64,000 nucleotides of DNA from Aricia agestis (taxonomy: Eukaryota > Arthropoda > Insecta > Lepidoptera > Lycaenidae): positions 5,957,001 to 6,021,000 of the forward strand of contig NC_056409.1 of NCBI RefSeq assembly GCF_905147365.1, written 5' to 3'. The translations under genes and the position numbers were made by a program. The notes under the pieces were generated by a model, which was not told the origin of the DNA, did not search any database, and worked only from the letters and a program-made list of their open reading frames with translations. Positions 34,412 to 49,400 of this stretch are shown in pieces; the stretch's first letter is position 1, and each line of letters begins with the position of its first letter.

Positions 34412-37400
34412 ATGAAAACACCGATCCGCGAGCGGTTCAAAAACAATTTCAAATTCGTGAAACCGCTGTACAGGAAAGCGAAGTATCAAAATAAAGGTGA
34501 ACGGACGGGAGTGGTGCCCTTCAGTTTTGATAGGACAGTAAAACTAGATGGACAAGATTTCGACGTCAAAACTATAATAAAAGGTAATGTGAGAAGTGAA
34601 ATAAACGAGGAGCATAAAGTCGCGCTACCCGGCGCCTGTGACAGTGGTAGTGTACGACATGAAGCAAAACTGAATAAACTATACAATAAAATAATAAACG
34701 AAAGATGTGCACCGAGAGACACTCCACGTGAAAACTTCGTAGCTATGATAGATAGAAGCGAAACCGATAGGACACATAATAGAGTAAATTCACTTCAAAT
34801 CTTTCCTCAAGTGAGCACTAACATTTTGTACAAGTATATTTTATACGTTATTAATTTGAATGGTAGAATAACTGCAATTATATCAAGGAAAATGTATTTT
34901 TAGGTGGCCGAGACTTGGCTTAGAATATGTCCTGCCCCGAAATTGCCCGGAGAGTCTATTTGCTCTGTTGTTATAAGATGTGTACTGTGCCAAGTGGGTC
35001 TAGCCACATTCCTGACTATATGGACGCTCGTAGCAGTGTTTTTGATCGAATCTTTCGAAGGTAAATTTAGTATAGTCAAAGTTTTTTCCATCCATTCTAT
35101 TCGAATTGGAAACGATAACTTGCAACAAAAAGATGTAAAAATAAGTTGCGAACACACAATATAAACGTCAGCTTGGGGCCTCGATATTATACAATCTTTG
35201 TAAAAATACAGCCCCGACGCTTACTTTTCTGCTATATGGAGCTCGCTATTCTAGTGTCAGTTGGCTGAAATGCGAAAAAACATGAATGCGTTCAGTAAAA
35301 CAATGTGCCGCACAAGTGCCGGCGGTCTGATATTAACTCGACGTGTGTAAAAGTAATGAAATGCATGTTGCATTTCATTACTTTTAACCACATTTTAATT
35401 AAACTTATCAAGTAATAATTATAGCATGCGTAATGCGTATATAATTTCAGGCTAATATAAATATATAATTGTATATAATTTATTATACGTGGGAGTGCCA
35501 TGCTTCGGCACGAATGGGCCGGCTCGACCGGATAAATACCACGTTCTCACAGAAAACCGGCGTGAAACAGCGCTTGCGCTGTGTTTCGCCGAGTGAGTGA
35601 GTTTACCGGAGGCCCAATCCCCTTACCCCTACCCTATTCCCTTCCCTACCCTCAACTATTCCCTTCCCTTCCCCCTTACCCTCCCCTATTACCCTATTCC
35701 CTCTTAAAAGGCCGGCAACGCACTTGCAGCTCTTCTGATGCTGCGAGTGTCCATGGGCGACGGAAGTTGCTTTCCATCAGGTGACCCGTTTGCTCGTTTG
35801 CCCCCTTATTTCATAAAAAAAAAAAAGGCTACAAAACTATAATATACTCGTAGAATGCTGCACAAATATTATCCAGCAATTATTAGGCATCATTTTAAAA
35901 AATTTGTTAACTTTTTAATTTTTCAATGTTCATGTTTATTTTTTTAATTCTGCACTCTACATACTGCTCAAAATATTTTTTATATTATACGGACTAAAAC
36001 ATTTTTCATTCAGGTCCAAACGAACTTCAAGTGTCGTTAAATTTTGAAAGAGATCAAAATCAACTCGTCATAGATTTAGCTACGGAGTTACGACAGGTGA
36101 GTGTATTTACTGATAAACATGATTGTGCTAAATAATGTTTGTTATTAATATTTGATGTAACGTTTGTGATGTAACACTTACACTTTAACTATCCCTTACC
36201 TTAGACTATAATGCTTACCAAATATGTTAAATATTTAGATAGGTTTAAACCTATCTAAATATTTAACATATTTGGTAATAATATTGATAATATTATGACG
36301 TCATAATAGTATGGGATAGTTAATAATAATTTATTTTAGCTGGCAATTGCGGATAGCCGTTATTGTAGAATAAATTACGCAGTTTGTATGACTACAAATA
36401 CGCCATTAATTTAAGCTGCAAACAATACCGAAAATGGTATTAAATACTATTGTTTAGAACTACGGGACCTATAGGGAGTTGTAAATTTAGTTCAAATGCA
36501 AAACGGTTATAGATTATAGACCTAGCATCTATACCTAGCATCCAGACGAACATCTAGACTACAGGCTGTCTCTAGACAATACACTATAATATTACATACA
36601 TTTTTTTATTATACACTTTACAAAATCAAAACATTTATTTCTAAATAGGTTAACAAATATAACACTTCTAGAACACTATTACAGCAAAATAATAATATTA
36701 ATGAATTCGATACATATATCCATAACTTATATTTTGATTTATTTATAACTTACTCTTATCGAAAGAATCGATACATTGTAAACGATCATCTATTTTTATA
36801 AAAAAAGCCTAAGATGAAACTTTAGAATAGATTGGAAAATAATAACGGTAGAAAATTAATTCCGTTCCTCTCAAGTTATCGAGTGTCCTCACGAGTTCGC
36901 AGACGTGTCGTAAGATTCAATATCACTCCATCTTGGAAATGAGAGCACAAAATAAAGAAATCCCTAGAGAACTACGCGTACTTACTTTAATATTTTCATC
37001 CCTTCAACGTGATCAAATTTTTATACAGCCCGAGACTTTGTTATGAAATTTTAAGAAAGATTTAATAATTGTTTCGTTCTTCTTTTCGATCTAGAGTTAT
37101 TTAGTATCTAGTTGTGTTAATGGATAAGTCTGATTCAATGTTTTCCTTATAACCGCGTTAGCACAAAAATTATGCTGCTTGTAAACATAACGTATTCAGA
37201 TCATCAAACTAACACACATGTGGTACATTAGGTATCATTAAATTAAACACTTTTTTGGCCTATATTAAGTCATTTAGGGCACAAAAATAATTACCTTATA
37301 CACAAAAATTATACATCTCATGTATATGACCGACCGCCAAATGCAAACTCAACCATTTGAAAGGGTGTTTTTTTTTCGAGTAAAATAATACATTTTCTAC

Positions 37401-40400
37401 CTTGACGCCTTTACACGAATAGAAGTCTTTATAACCCCTCCATTTTGGAGGTCTTAAAATACCCTTATTTGACTTTGCTTGACCTTATAATGTAGCGTAC
37501 ATCTTTCAGATAAATTGAACAAGAAAAAGTAGATAGATCTATCAAACATCAGTCCCAAGCAAATAGCAGCAAAAGGGCGGATTATATAACAGATGAACTG
37601 ATATATCTATACAAGGATCTTCCCAACATATTTATGAAATTCGATCCATCATTCACACCGCGATTTTCCTTATATTTTCTGAGAATTTGCCAACCCAAAA
37701 CATATCAACCTCCTGCTAAATACAAATGGGAAAATGTAATACATCATTTGATACATCGGAAGTATTTTTCGATAAGTGAATTCTGCCTCAAATTTTCCTC
37801 TCCATTATGTCATTTTCTACTAAACGGCATATTTAATCTTAATATAATACGCCGTTTAGAAAGTGTACAGCATTAATATGTATTAAAATGTTTTCTTACA
37901 TTCCACGTAACTTTCTCCCCGAGTAAGTTAAGATAAGTTACAAGTTAGAGACATCGTGAATATCTTAATATACGCAAAAGTGAAGCGTAGGCAGCACTCC
38001 TAAACTAATCAACTCCCGGTATCGACATGAAACGAAATATATTATGAATGTAACAGAATGAAATTAATGCGTTGGAAGTTTTAGATAATAATAACTTTTG
38101 TTGATACTTAAGTATGCTTTAATTTCTTCTGAACCTTAATTGGAAATTATTGGACTTAGTACTGCAAACTCCTTATATTCGAAGTTAACACACAATATAG
38201 TTTATTTAGAAAAACAAAATTCACCAAAATGTGATAGTTTTCATTACTCGTTTATACAAGGTGTAACAAAACTAAGTGATAATACTTTAGGGTGTGTATG
38301 TGTTCCTTGTAGAGAGTTCACTGTGAGAGTAGTAGCGCTGAAAGACCACATTTTTTTTTCACTTTTGTATGGGCAAGCGCCCCATCGTCACGAGTTTTCC
38401 CATACAAAAGTGAAAAAAAATCGTGTTTCAGCGCTGGCACTTTCACAGTGAACTCTCTACAAGTAACACATACACACCCTAAACTATTATCACTTAGTTT
38501 TGTTACACCTTGTATGTATAAACGAGTTACGAAAACTACAATGTACTCGTGCTAACCCTAAAGTACTATCACTTAGTTTTGTTACACCCTGTATACAAGT
38601 GACAGAAAACACACGTAAGCAGGAAATACTAAAGTAGAATTACACGCATAATAGTATTTTCTAAGGCGTTTATGTCACCCACAATGTTGTTTTCGAAGGA
38701 ACTCAATAAATAATATTGAATTCCTTTTGTCTATTTATTCTATACACACCGTCACCTTTCTGAATAATGATAAAGCCGAATAAAGTATTTGGAATCAGTA
38801 AATCACAGTAATAGTGATTTATCTCTGAACTTTGCACACGATGAAACATTAAACACGTGACAACGTGACGGTGTCACGTTGTCATCGTATCACGTCACTC
38901 GCATTCACGGTATGCAATGTTTTGTTTGGAAGGAGGGTTTGTTTCGCGGAAACGTATGTTTATATAAGACAAGGAAATAAGCGTAATTGAAAATTATTAG
39001 TAACGACAAGTTTAAGCAGTGAGTGATTGTGATGTCTATGTTTTATTTATATTTCAGCTAAAGCCTACAGCTATTTCTATGATTTCAATTTTAATACATT
39101 ATTTGAATAAGGATCGAGTCTTTTGTCGATGATGACTTTAATACTAACACTTCACTATATAATTATGTCTTCTTTCGCGTCGGAACTTGTGGGTCAATGT
39201 GGGCTCTATTACTTATTAGCCATTGATTTTACGCGATAGCGCTTAGCAGTTTAAAATTACGCGTAAAGTTACTTTTTACATTATAACTCATTGCAAAATA
39301 ATAATATGCATTGCATGCGGAAAGGAAAGCGCAGTCTAAAATGCAAATACAAATAAATGTTTACATATCTCAGCAAATCTGGCGAACTGGAATACTTTGT
39401 TTTAATACTAAAATCTATTTCCTTCCCTCTCCTGGAAACCGAATCGTATTTGAGATCGCAATTTTCTTGTCGAGGAATTCAATGCTCCCACTTGCCGCGA
39501 CTGACATTCAAACTATTTCCGACAAACTATTGGTAAATCAAGCCAACTGGATTTGGATTGGAATTTTACTGGATTTTGCACGTTAATGTCGCTTTATTTG
39601 ACAAATACTCCTTGAAAGGATACTGTAAGGGTTTTAATAATTTAATAATTTTAATTTTTAATAATTTAATATTTATGGACGCTTCACACCCCTCAGTTTA
39701 AATAGAATTCTTTGTTCACACCACGTCAGTCTGGCCCTGTGCTAAGTACCTGAAGTACTTGTATTACAGGTACCAAACAACGGAAATATATTTAATACTT
39801 TTATACTATACATATATTTAAGATTTTTATTGTATGATACACATATTTAATACACATCCAAGACCCAGGAACTTTTGAAACACTTTTTGTTCCGTCGGCG
39901 GGATTCGAGCCCGCGACCCCCGGCTTGAGCTACTAACAGCCAACCAACTGAGCCACAGAGGTTTATATTTAAAGATGAGTAGTACCTAATCTAGACGCAC
40001 TCAATAAAAATAAAACTAGAGATATTTTTTCTTCGTGGAAAAATAAATGTGAAAGTCGCCGCCGATCATTGTCACAAAACAATATCCATTCGAAAGTTAT
40101 AAAAATATTTTTGTACAAGTCAATATGTCTATAAAAGTTCTTTTATATGAGATATACATACAAAAGAACTTCTTCGAATTACAGATTTTGGTGAGGTGTA
40201 ATAATAAATTAAACGTAGGGGGCTAAAAAATAAACGAAAAAATTTTAGGGGTCCCCATAGGTACAACTGAAACAAAAAAAAATGTATCTCATCTAACCTA
40301 TGCGTGTGGGGTATCTATGAATACGAGTAGGTCTTTAAATCATATTGAGGTTTCTAATATCATTTTTTTTCTAACCTGAATAGTTTGCGAGAGAGACTCT

Positions 40401-43400
40401 TCCAAAGTGGTAATGTATCCCCCCCTAACTTCATGATAAGTATAAAAATAAATATAAAAGAAATATATGATGTACATTACTATAAAAACTACCAACGAAA
40501 ATTAGTTTGAACGAGATCTAGCAAGTAGTTTTTTTATACGTCATAAATCGTAAACATTAATTTAACTTTCATGAAACAACTGAAATATAAAAATAAATCA
40601 AAAACCTTTTAATTTCATAAAAATAAAGCTAATTGCTGCTGCGGAACCCATGGGCGAGTCCAACTCGCACTTGGCCGGTTTTTACGTTTGCCGAAATCAG
40701 GTCAGTAATGTATGTATAATGCGCGACAGCGGGATCATGACACATCTCCGACAATTTGTAAGGCTTTCGCCAGGGATTTCGCATTGGGCTTTCAACTCGT
40801 AAAGATTAAGGAAATGGTTGTATTAGGATTAATGACTGAAACGCGGTAGGGTAATACTGAAAAAGTAGGTAAAGTACTTACTTACTTGTAAAATGCGTTT
40901 TTTCTGGTTGCGATATTAAGAAAGTTATAAGTCTTTGCTTTTTGCTCTTTAAAGGGATAATTGTTATTAATTTCACTTTTATTTTAGCTTTTAACTCTTC
41001 TGAACCTAAAAGCTGAATCGCACTGCAACTATTCTATCTTGTATTCGATTCATTGCAATCTCTAATATCGTGTTTATTTTTAGCTAATTCCTTGTCGGTC
41101 TCCGAAGCAATGTTTATGGCTACCCCGTGCATACATTTGCCATAAAAGCATAGAGTTAACTTAGTTTAGTTTCGATTTATGGAGCGTGCTCCCCTGATCC
41201 GATACACATAAACTTTATCCCTACATAGTGTGAGTGGTAACAGGCTACTTGCACTTACATCGATGTATGGTAAAATTCAAAAGTATGTTTAGCTGTGGTG
41301 ACGATGGTTCTATAATATTAAGAGATAAAAACATTATTTGAATTTATTGTCAAAAATTTAATTTGTTGTGAAATCAGGTCTTACAGTTTCAGGCTTTTTT
41401 AGTAATGGATATACTTAGAGAACACACATATTTTAGCGCGTAGAGTATATACTTTGCAAGAGTTAGTTTTTGTTCTAGTCATTGACTTGAGCAACGAAGA
41501 TATAATATTAGTTGTCGAAAAAATTAAACAAAGACTAAACTAGCTAAAAGCCGAGCTTTGTGAGAGCTCGCGTCGTCACACCTTGACTGACTGGTGATAA
41601 CAAATCTACATATGAAAAACATTGACTGACTGATGATAACACATCTACATATAAATAAAAATTACTATGTTAAAGCACAAATCAATAGGCGTGATAGTTT
41701 TTCCGTAAAGTGTACCTTAAAATGCAAAGGTTGTGATATATACTAGGGCCGGTATAAATAGTCATTACTTAAGATGCGACCCGGTCTCAAGTCGCGGTTC
41801 GGCTCTGTGATTGGTCCAAATTTTGACAGCCAACCAATCACAGAGCCTTAACCATGTCTTGAGACCGAGATGCATCTTGAGTACTGACTAAATAGTCAGT
41901 ACTCAATTGTACTTGCCTCACCGGCTTCACTCGCCCTGAAAATCATAAAACTATATAAAATACGATTTTAAAACATTTCCCAGCGAATAATTACGACTTT
42001 TAGGGTTGTTACTTTATAATCAATGTTTACTGATTATAAAGTAACAACCCTAAAGGCAACACCCATTATATTATTATTGACACATTTTTTTAAAACTTAA
42101 CCAAACCTTACCATTTTGCCTAAAGATCGCACAAGATTGTATCGTGTGGCCACCGTGGTGCTCGTTTGTGGATTCCTCAACCCATGTCACGTCTAATGTA
42201 TCGGAAACGAGTCGATGTGACACTCGCGCCGCACATGCAAATTCCCCCACACCACCTCCCCTCCCCACTCCCCTCCCCACTCTCCTCCCCCTCTATGGCC
42301 CTCTCCGGGGAGAGCCTGGCAAAAATATAAGATTTGTGGCTACCTACACGTGTTCTTAAGATGTAATCCGATTATGTGTTCGTAAGAGTTGTCCTGAAAG
42401 AAATCACGAGGGAATAGAAGACTTGAAAATCGAATGAGCTATGAAATTCTTTTTACACGTAAAGTACCTAGTATTTGGCACTAAAGAGTCTTTTGAGTAG
42501 CTTTGTAGTATAAAAGGCTTCCTTAATATATTTAGATTTTAATAGAACAAAAGACGTGGTAGTGAAAAAAGATTAAAAAGAATGCGATGAAATATCTAGT
42601 TTGTTAAAGCAGTTTATCTTTTATGAAAGTCGTTTTTATTAAAAACATTTTATTTTCAACATAACTCGCTCATTTTCTTAAAAAGAAAACTTTCTGTTTT
42701 ATTAAAAATTTATTTATGTATGAATTACAAGAATATTGTGCATTCTTAAATTAATAAATGTAAAAGTTTTTTAAAACAATTCATTCATTAACTTTATTAT
42801 ATGTATTTAGTTGAGCTCGGTGATCAGGTTTTGCAATTTGATACCGGTCTCTTTAATTAGCGTTAGCATCGAGTTCAAAAACTTTTGTAGCTGCTGAAAT
42901 ACACAAAACTAATCATGATTTTCCGACTAAAATGCGATGTAATTTGAAACTAAGGGCCGAAACACATAACCGCGTTGAGGCGCCGCACTACTGAAATTGG
43001 CAGTGTGCGTTGCGGCGTCGCGGTGGACGTGTCGCTGGCATGGATCGTCGAAAGAAACATATTGCTTATTTGTTATTAAGAAAACATTACTCGGTTTTAA
43101 ATATACGACACAGAAGATACTGGATACATCCATTTAATAAGGCTATGAATACCGATGGCGAGTACTTTTCTCGAAAATACAAAGCAAAAATAATATAAAA
43201 GGAAATAAACTTAAGAGGCGTCAAGGGACACCCGAATGGAACGAAGTTATTTCTTATGTTGAAAAAACCTGTATATACGCGCGTGACGCGCGCGTGACGC
43301 GTGACGCGACGCTACAAAGTTCTACGAAGTGTCTACACCTTCCTGCTACAACGACGCTACAGACTGCTGTGACAGCTCTACGCACTCGTGCTACGACGCT

Positions 43401-46400
43401 ACAAACTGCTACGATAGCTCTACGCACCCCTGCTACGACGCTACAAATTGCTACAAAAGGTCTACACCTTCCCGCTACGACGACACTACAGACTGCTACG
43501 ACAGCGTACTCCTGCTACGACGCTACAAACTGCTACGATAGCTCTACGCACTGCTGCTACGACGCTACTAACTGCTACAAAAGGTCTACACCTTCCTGCT
43601 ACGACGACGCTACAGACTGCTATGACAGCTCTATCTATACATTCGTGCTACGAATATACACAGTGCGACGACAGCTCTACAGTCTACACCCTTTTGCTAC
43701 GACTCTACAAGGTGCTATGTAAAATCTATGTAGATTTCATGAAGGTCATGTGACCTTTCTAAGTTTTCTACGCACACTGCAACTGCAATGCTACCAGAGC
43801 TCTACGTGCTTCTGCTACGTACAATTCTACAAAAGGCCACTACTATCAGTTTGCGGTAATTCTTCAGTTGTTTTTTAGGGTTCCGTACCCAAAGGGTAAA
43901 AATGGGACCCTATTACTAAGACTTCGTTGTCTTTCCATCTGTCTGTCCGTCTGTATGTCTCCAGGCTGTATCTCAAGAACCGCTATAGCTAGACTTCTGA
44001 AATGTTCACAGATTGTGTATATCTGTTACCGCTATAACAACAAATACTGAAAACAAAATAAAATTAATATTTAAGTAGGGTTCGCAATTCGCATACAACA
44101 AACGTGATTTTTTCGGCCTTTGTCGCTCTATAGCAATAATGGCAAGAGGTAGGGACTTGAGTTTTTCACACATTCTTTTGTCATATGTGTACTTTAATAT
44201 TTAATAATAATATTAAAATAAAATAAAAAATTAAGTGCGGCTCCCATACAAAAAACACAATTTTTAGCCTATTTTTGCTCTGTATCGGCACGGGACCCTT
44301 CGTGCGCGAGTCCGACTCGCACTGGGCCGATTTTTAGAATAAAATAGAATTTATTTATTTCCAAGACATTTTTATAAGGTGGTACAAGTTTACTGTGGTA
44401 CAAAATTTCTGCCTATCAGGCGTGGAAATAGTGTTGAAGTGTTAGAATCCTTCCTCATAGTTCATATTATGAAATAACATCATATGTGCAGAGTGAAGCA
44501 ATAAACAATTTTAATTTAAATACCACATGCAATCAATAAAGTTTACAAATTGTTATATCAAACTTCGGTAATATATAACAGAGTTATGATACAGATTAAT
44601 TGGAATTTGGAACGGATTCGCGCGAGATTTACTGCTAAATCTAGTATCCAATTAAAATGTGTAGGAACTCATAATAAATCCAATCAAATGTACGTGACAC
44701 GCGTATTAGATGTTCTATATCTATGGGGGCGAGACTGCCGATTCAATTTTACAAGCGCTCAGAATTTTAATGCGTCTTAAATATTCCGATTTATAGAAAG
44801 TCGGCGAGCGTCGCGAATAAAAATGTTAATTTATGCTCCTACAGATGTTTACAGAGTTAACTCGGAGCGAAACGAGAATTTCGTAGTTCAGAAAGTCCTC
44901 AGACCTCTCAATTAGTTTGATGTTGATATTTAACTTTCTTTCATTTTAAAATGTTTTCTTAATTGGCTAGAATTAACGTACAGTAAATTAGTATACTATT
45001 TTGATTGATGTTTTTAAAAGTCCGTATGGTTGACCAAGCATATCTGGCATTCCTGCAATGTCAGCCTAGTCCAGAAGAATAAACATTAAACAGGTAAATA
45101 CGATCATAGTTACAACAAGCTAAAAACAAGCTGTACTGAATCTGAGAATTCCTCCCTTGTTGTTGAATTTAGTAGCGGTTTTGTAAATCCGGTGTAATGG
45201 TGCAATCTGTACGGTTACCCCCCCTCACCCCCAGGCGCTGGGGAACCCCCGTTATAATTAATCAGGGTTCGCTTATTACTGCGGCGCCCGCCGCGGCGTT
45301 TACACCACCGTTATTAGGTTGCATATTTATGAAACCCGGCTATTATTATGACTCAGATATAACTTAGTAAATGCGCTATCGCCACAGGATGTGATCTCTT
45401 ATATTGTCTTTATCATTTGCTAGAAGTTTAGTTTACATGGGGACTGAAAGTACCCTAACTCATTTTTTCAAAAACAGAGGTAACAGTTAGACAATTACAT
45501 TTATAATATTATTATAGATATAAGACACTACCGCGAGTTCGAAAGAGGAAACCCAGCGGGAATCAATTTACCAATTCCTGAGATAAAAGTACCCTATGTC
45601 CATTGCGTTCCAGAGCTTATGAATCCAAACAAACAGTGAATTTTATGTTTGAGTATATTCTTGCCAAAGATTAACTCTTCACTGTAGTTTTCGTAACCAA
45701 TGTGAAAACCGGAAGCTCTAAATTCAGTCGTAAACTACAGTCTAATGTTCAACTCCCAGTCAGACAGTGATTTAGGCAAGCCGTGCTCTGTGACGTATCC
45801 ACTAGTTGCCTCTTAGATTTAATACCTCGATCGTGGGAATCGCAGACACAATAGATTTTCAATTGTTAGGGGCTTGATGGATTAAATCCAGTATTGTATG
45901 CCTTTTATTTAATGAAGGAATTACTATTTTTATCCCGCGACGATAGCAAAAGTTATATCCCTATTTTTGGACTGTTGAAATTTTTTTTCACGTTAAAGCG
46001 TAACAAACAAAATTACATTCACAATCATTATAATATTATTAGAGATTTAATTGCAATTTGTAACTTATATGTGAATCGATGTTGTCTCTCCCTTCATCTT
46101 CATTATTTTAGAGATTCATACATGATATTACAAAGTTATAGTCAAACTGCTATCAGTGTATCAAGTAATTTACGACAACAATGTTTACGTAATACACCCC
46201 TCGGGCGATATACACATAGGAGTATTATCATGAGGCACAGCCGCCCTGAGTTACGTTCTTTATTATACACGCAAATAAGTTGTGTACCCTTTTTTATATA
46301 CGTTACGTACTTATTGTAAGTAATGCTTGTTTTTTAAGTAAGGTTAACTTAACCCATTTGATATTTATTATAATAATATTCGATTTAAGTATTTTATATT

Positions 46401-49400
46401 AGACGAACTCTTTGTGCACATATAAATATATCGAAAAGCATGTACAAAATGACTGAATAAATGACTAGGTCCTGATTCATAAGAACTGAAATAATTTTGT
46501 TTATAAAGAAAATACAACTCGACAACAATTCACTTTCAATAAGGCACTTTCGTGTTTCCGTTCATCTTTGGCGCTATTCCAACGACTGGCAAAGTTTATT
46601 ATCCACTTGCAAAATATATCTTTTATATCATACTTAGTTACAATTTAAAATAATATTGTATTTTTCTACGGTACTAAAACAATATCATATTTAAATATCA
46701 CTTCGAAAGGTTGTGCCTACTGCCTAAGCATAGAGGAGTAGGATGGCTGCTTGCAAAGCTACTTCTACATTATTATAGTATGACTTACAATAATATATTG
46801 TATTGTAATAAGCTGACAAATCATCGGCGGCTTTTATATAAATGAACCACATTTTTAGAACACACATTTAGAACACACATACCTAGTGTAAGTTAGTTTA
46901 AGCTATTATTGTTATTTTCCACTTTTTTGGTAAAAGGTGGCCCCGTGCGAGTTTCTTATGCCGGTTCTTCTCGCCGGGTTAGTTAACGAACCGGTGGTAG
47001 GCCTCGTGTAGACGTGCTAAAAGTGTTAACTTTGTTAACCTATTTAGAAATAAATATTTTCATTTCATTTCAGTGAATGAATTAACATGAAGGCTGCTTT
47101 TTTAACCGACTTCCAAAAAAGGACAAAAAAATCACAAACAAATCTACGGCCGAACGTAGTACCTCCTGTGCTATGTTCGGCCGTAGATTTGTTTGTTTTA
47201 TTCCAACAAACAAACAAAGTATACTGTTTTCATAAGATACTATAATTTAGGAAGCGGATATGTAGACAATATATTATGTAGCAGTATATAAAATAAACTG
47301 TTTTTTCAGCTACTTATTTTAGTCTATCGCTATTACTTTAAAAGCATTACACATACACACTATACCATGTCTTACAGGACAATCTTCCAGATTATCCATC
47401 ACCTGTGTTGGATTGATCATTACTATAAGTCTAATAACTACGCAGCGTGTTCCACTTGCATAAAACATTCATTACTAATTGTGTTGATATACCTACGCCT
47501 GACGGCTGACAGTTCAATTAATCTTCTCTTATATTTCCCCGAAACAGAGCCGAGAGGAGGTGATAGTTGCATCTAAATAAACTTACATATTTCGTGGAAA
47601 TTCCCCTCTTCCCCATGTCAATTATTTCACGTAGTTATATCCCAATGGACAGTTTGGAAACTGGTACGTACACTAGATGCACATTAGGAAAATGGTCCAA
47701 ATAGTATTTTTAGTTCATTTTTGTGGGTACACCAAAATCTGCAATCTGCAATAAGATTTTGACATGCCCGCAAAAATGAACTAAAATACTTTAACCGTTT
47801 TCCTAACGTGCATCTAGTGTACGTATCAGTCAAAAACTGTAATATCAGTGGGTAGAATTTCGATATCGAATATTAAAAGGCTGTCGAGATAACACGAATT
47901 TCAGCATGCTAATTCTGGGCTTTCGTCGTATTTCGCATAGAGCAAAATCTTCAATAGAGCATCTGATAGTACTTCGCAACAACAATTTAGCAATTCCCAG
48001 TGATTTGTGACGTGATCGTATCTGGGCAGCCATAGATTTGCGGGAATCGGACGATGTTGTATGTCGGACGGTTATTGCCGAATCCGATTTATTGCCGTCT
48101 TCTTGCCCTAGGTTGTAGTTTGACCGTATTGTATCGTTATAGGTGCGAAACGGTCACCAGTTTATTACACATTTTGTAAGTTATAATAATATTATGTATG
48201 CTACATTTTATCTTGTCACACATAAAATTTATAATAATCGTATTACTTATTTCAAAATGTTTAAGGAAAAGAATATATATTAAGTATAATTTATCCAAAG
48301 TCGACAATCTCTACAAAATCCTTATCAATGTTTCAAGCTGATTTCTCAGTCCATATTTAATCTTAAAACAATCGAATTCATTTTAAGTTTAGGTGAAGCT
48401 AAATGTCGCGAAAGCTGTACAATGCGGTCCCTATCAACGAAAGCCTTTAATTAAAATTTCCCGAGGGATTAAGAATTTAGTAAAGCCAGGCGCACACTCG
48501 AATAAGTGTTTCATATTAAATATTATCCTCCATAATCCTCACTCAGAATCTGACATAAATTATATCTGGTATCTCCACCGGATTTAATTTAAACTTCAAC
48601 AATGAAACAATTTTTTTACGGTTTACGAGTATATTGGGAAATTCCAACTTTGACCTACTGGAGTTACTTACATTTGATGTATTCTTGACCCGATACCCAT
48701 GGTGTGTTTGGTATACCTAGTACCTGCCTAGGTAATAATATTACCAAAGCATATTATTATTACTAAGTCTTATTCGAATATTCTAAATTTGGCACAGTAC
48801 TGATTCGTAGTCTTCTGCATAGAAACAATATATACATATCTAACAATATTACTATTACTAGTTATATTTTTCAGATAACACCTATTTCGCCAAAATGGCG
48901 GTATGCGATCGAGAGGAGGATAGAGGATGAGCGCCGACTGACTATGAACGCGGTCGGTCTCGGCGCTCAGATTAAGTCTGGATGTTTCTGGAACCTGTCT
49001 GGAGCGTTCCTTTTCACAGTTTACGTTATGACAGCGTTGGGTAAGTCATTTCATTTGAAAGTGCAAAAGGTTAAAACTATTGATTAAGATCAGTGTCTCA
49101 GTTATGAATAAAATACCAAGGTTCGCAGAAATTGATTCAGAAAAAATATGAACATGTTTTGTACGACTATAAGCTTCTGTGTCTCTATAAAGGGTGTAGT
49201 AAAAATGAGTGATAATACTTTAGGGTGTGTACCTGTTTCTTGTAGAGAGTTCACTGTGAAAGTAGCAGCACTGAAAGACCAAAATTTTTTTTCACTTTTG
49301 TATGGGGAAACACGTGACGGTCGGGCTTTTGCCCATACAAAAGTGAAAAAATTTTTTCGTCTTTCAGCGCTGCTACTTTCACAGTGAACTCTCTACATGG

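Noticed and set aside
34811..34903. Read-through of channel exon 1 to the stop at 34903
   Set aside because: A GTGAGC donor and TTTTTAG acceptor define a 93-bp intron that joins exon 1 to M1 in frame.
35581..35784. Proline/leucine-rich frame
   Set aside because: Reading of the CCCTACCC-rich block of a SINE-like element.
39880..39963. tRNA gene on the minus strand
   Set aside because: A and B boxes are present, but the sequence continues into a long SINE body and AT-rich tail.
42074..42359. Overlapping frames on both strands
   Set aside because: Driven by a C/T-rich low-complexity tract; no family motif.
43294..43753. Three overlapping open frames with Cys/Tyr/Asp or Leu/Thr repeats
   Set aside because: Produced by a tandem minisatellite that is open in every forward frame.
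45894..46319. 141-codon open frame in channel intron 3
   Set aside because: Composition equals the AT-rich intron, with no domain, splice or conservation cue.
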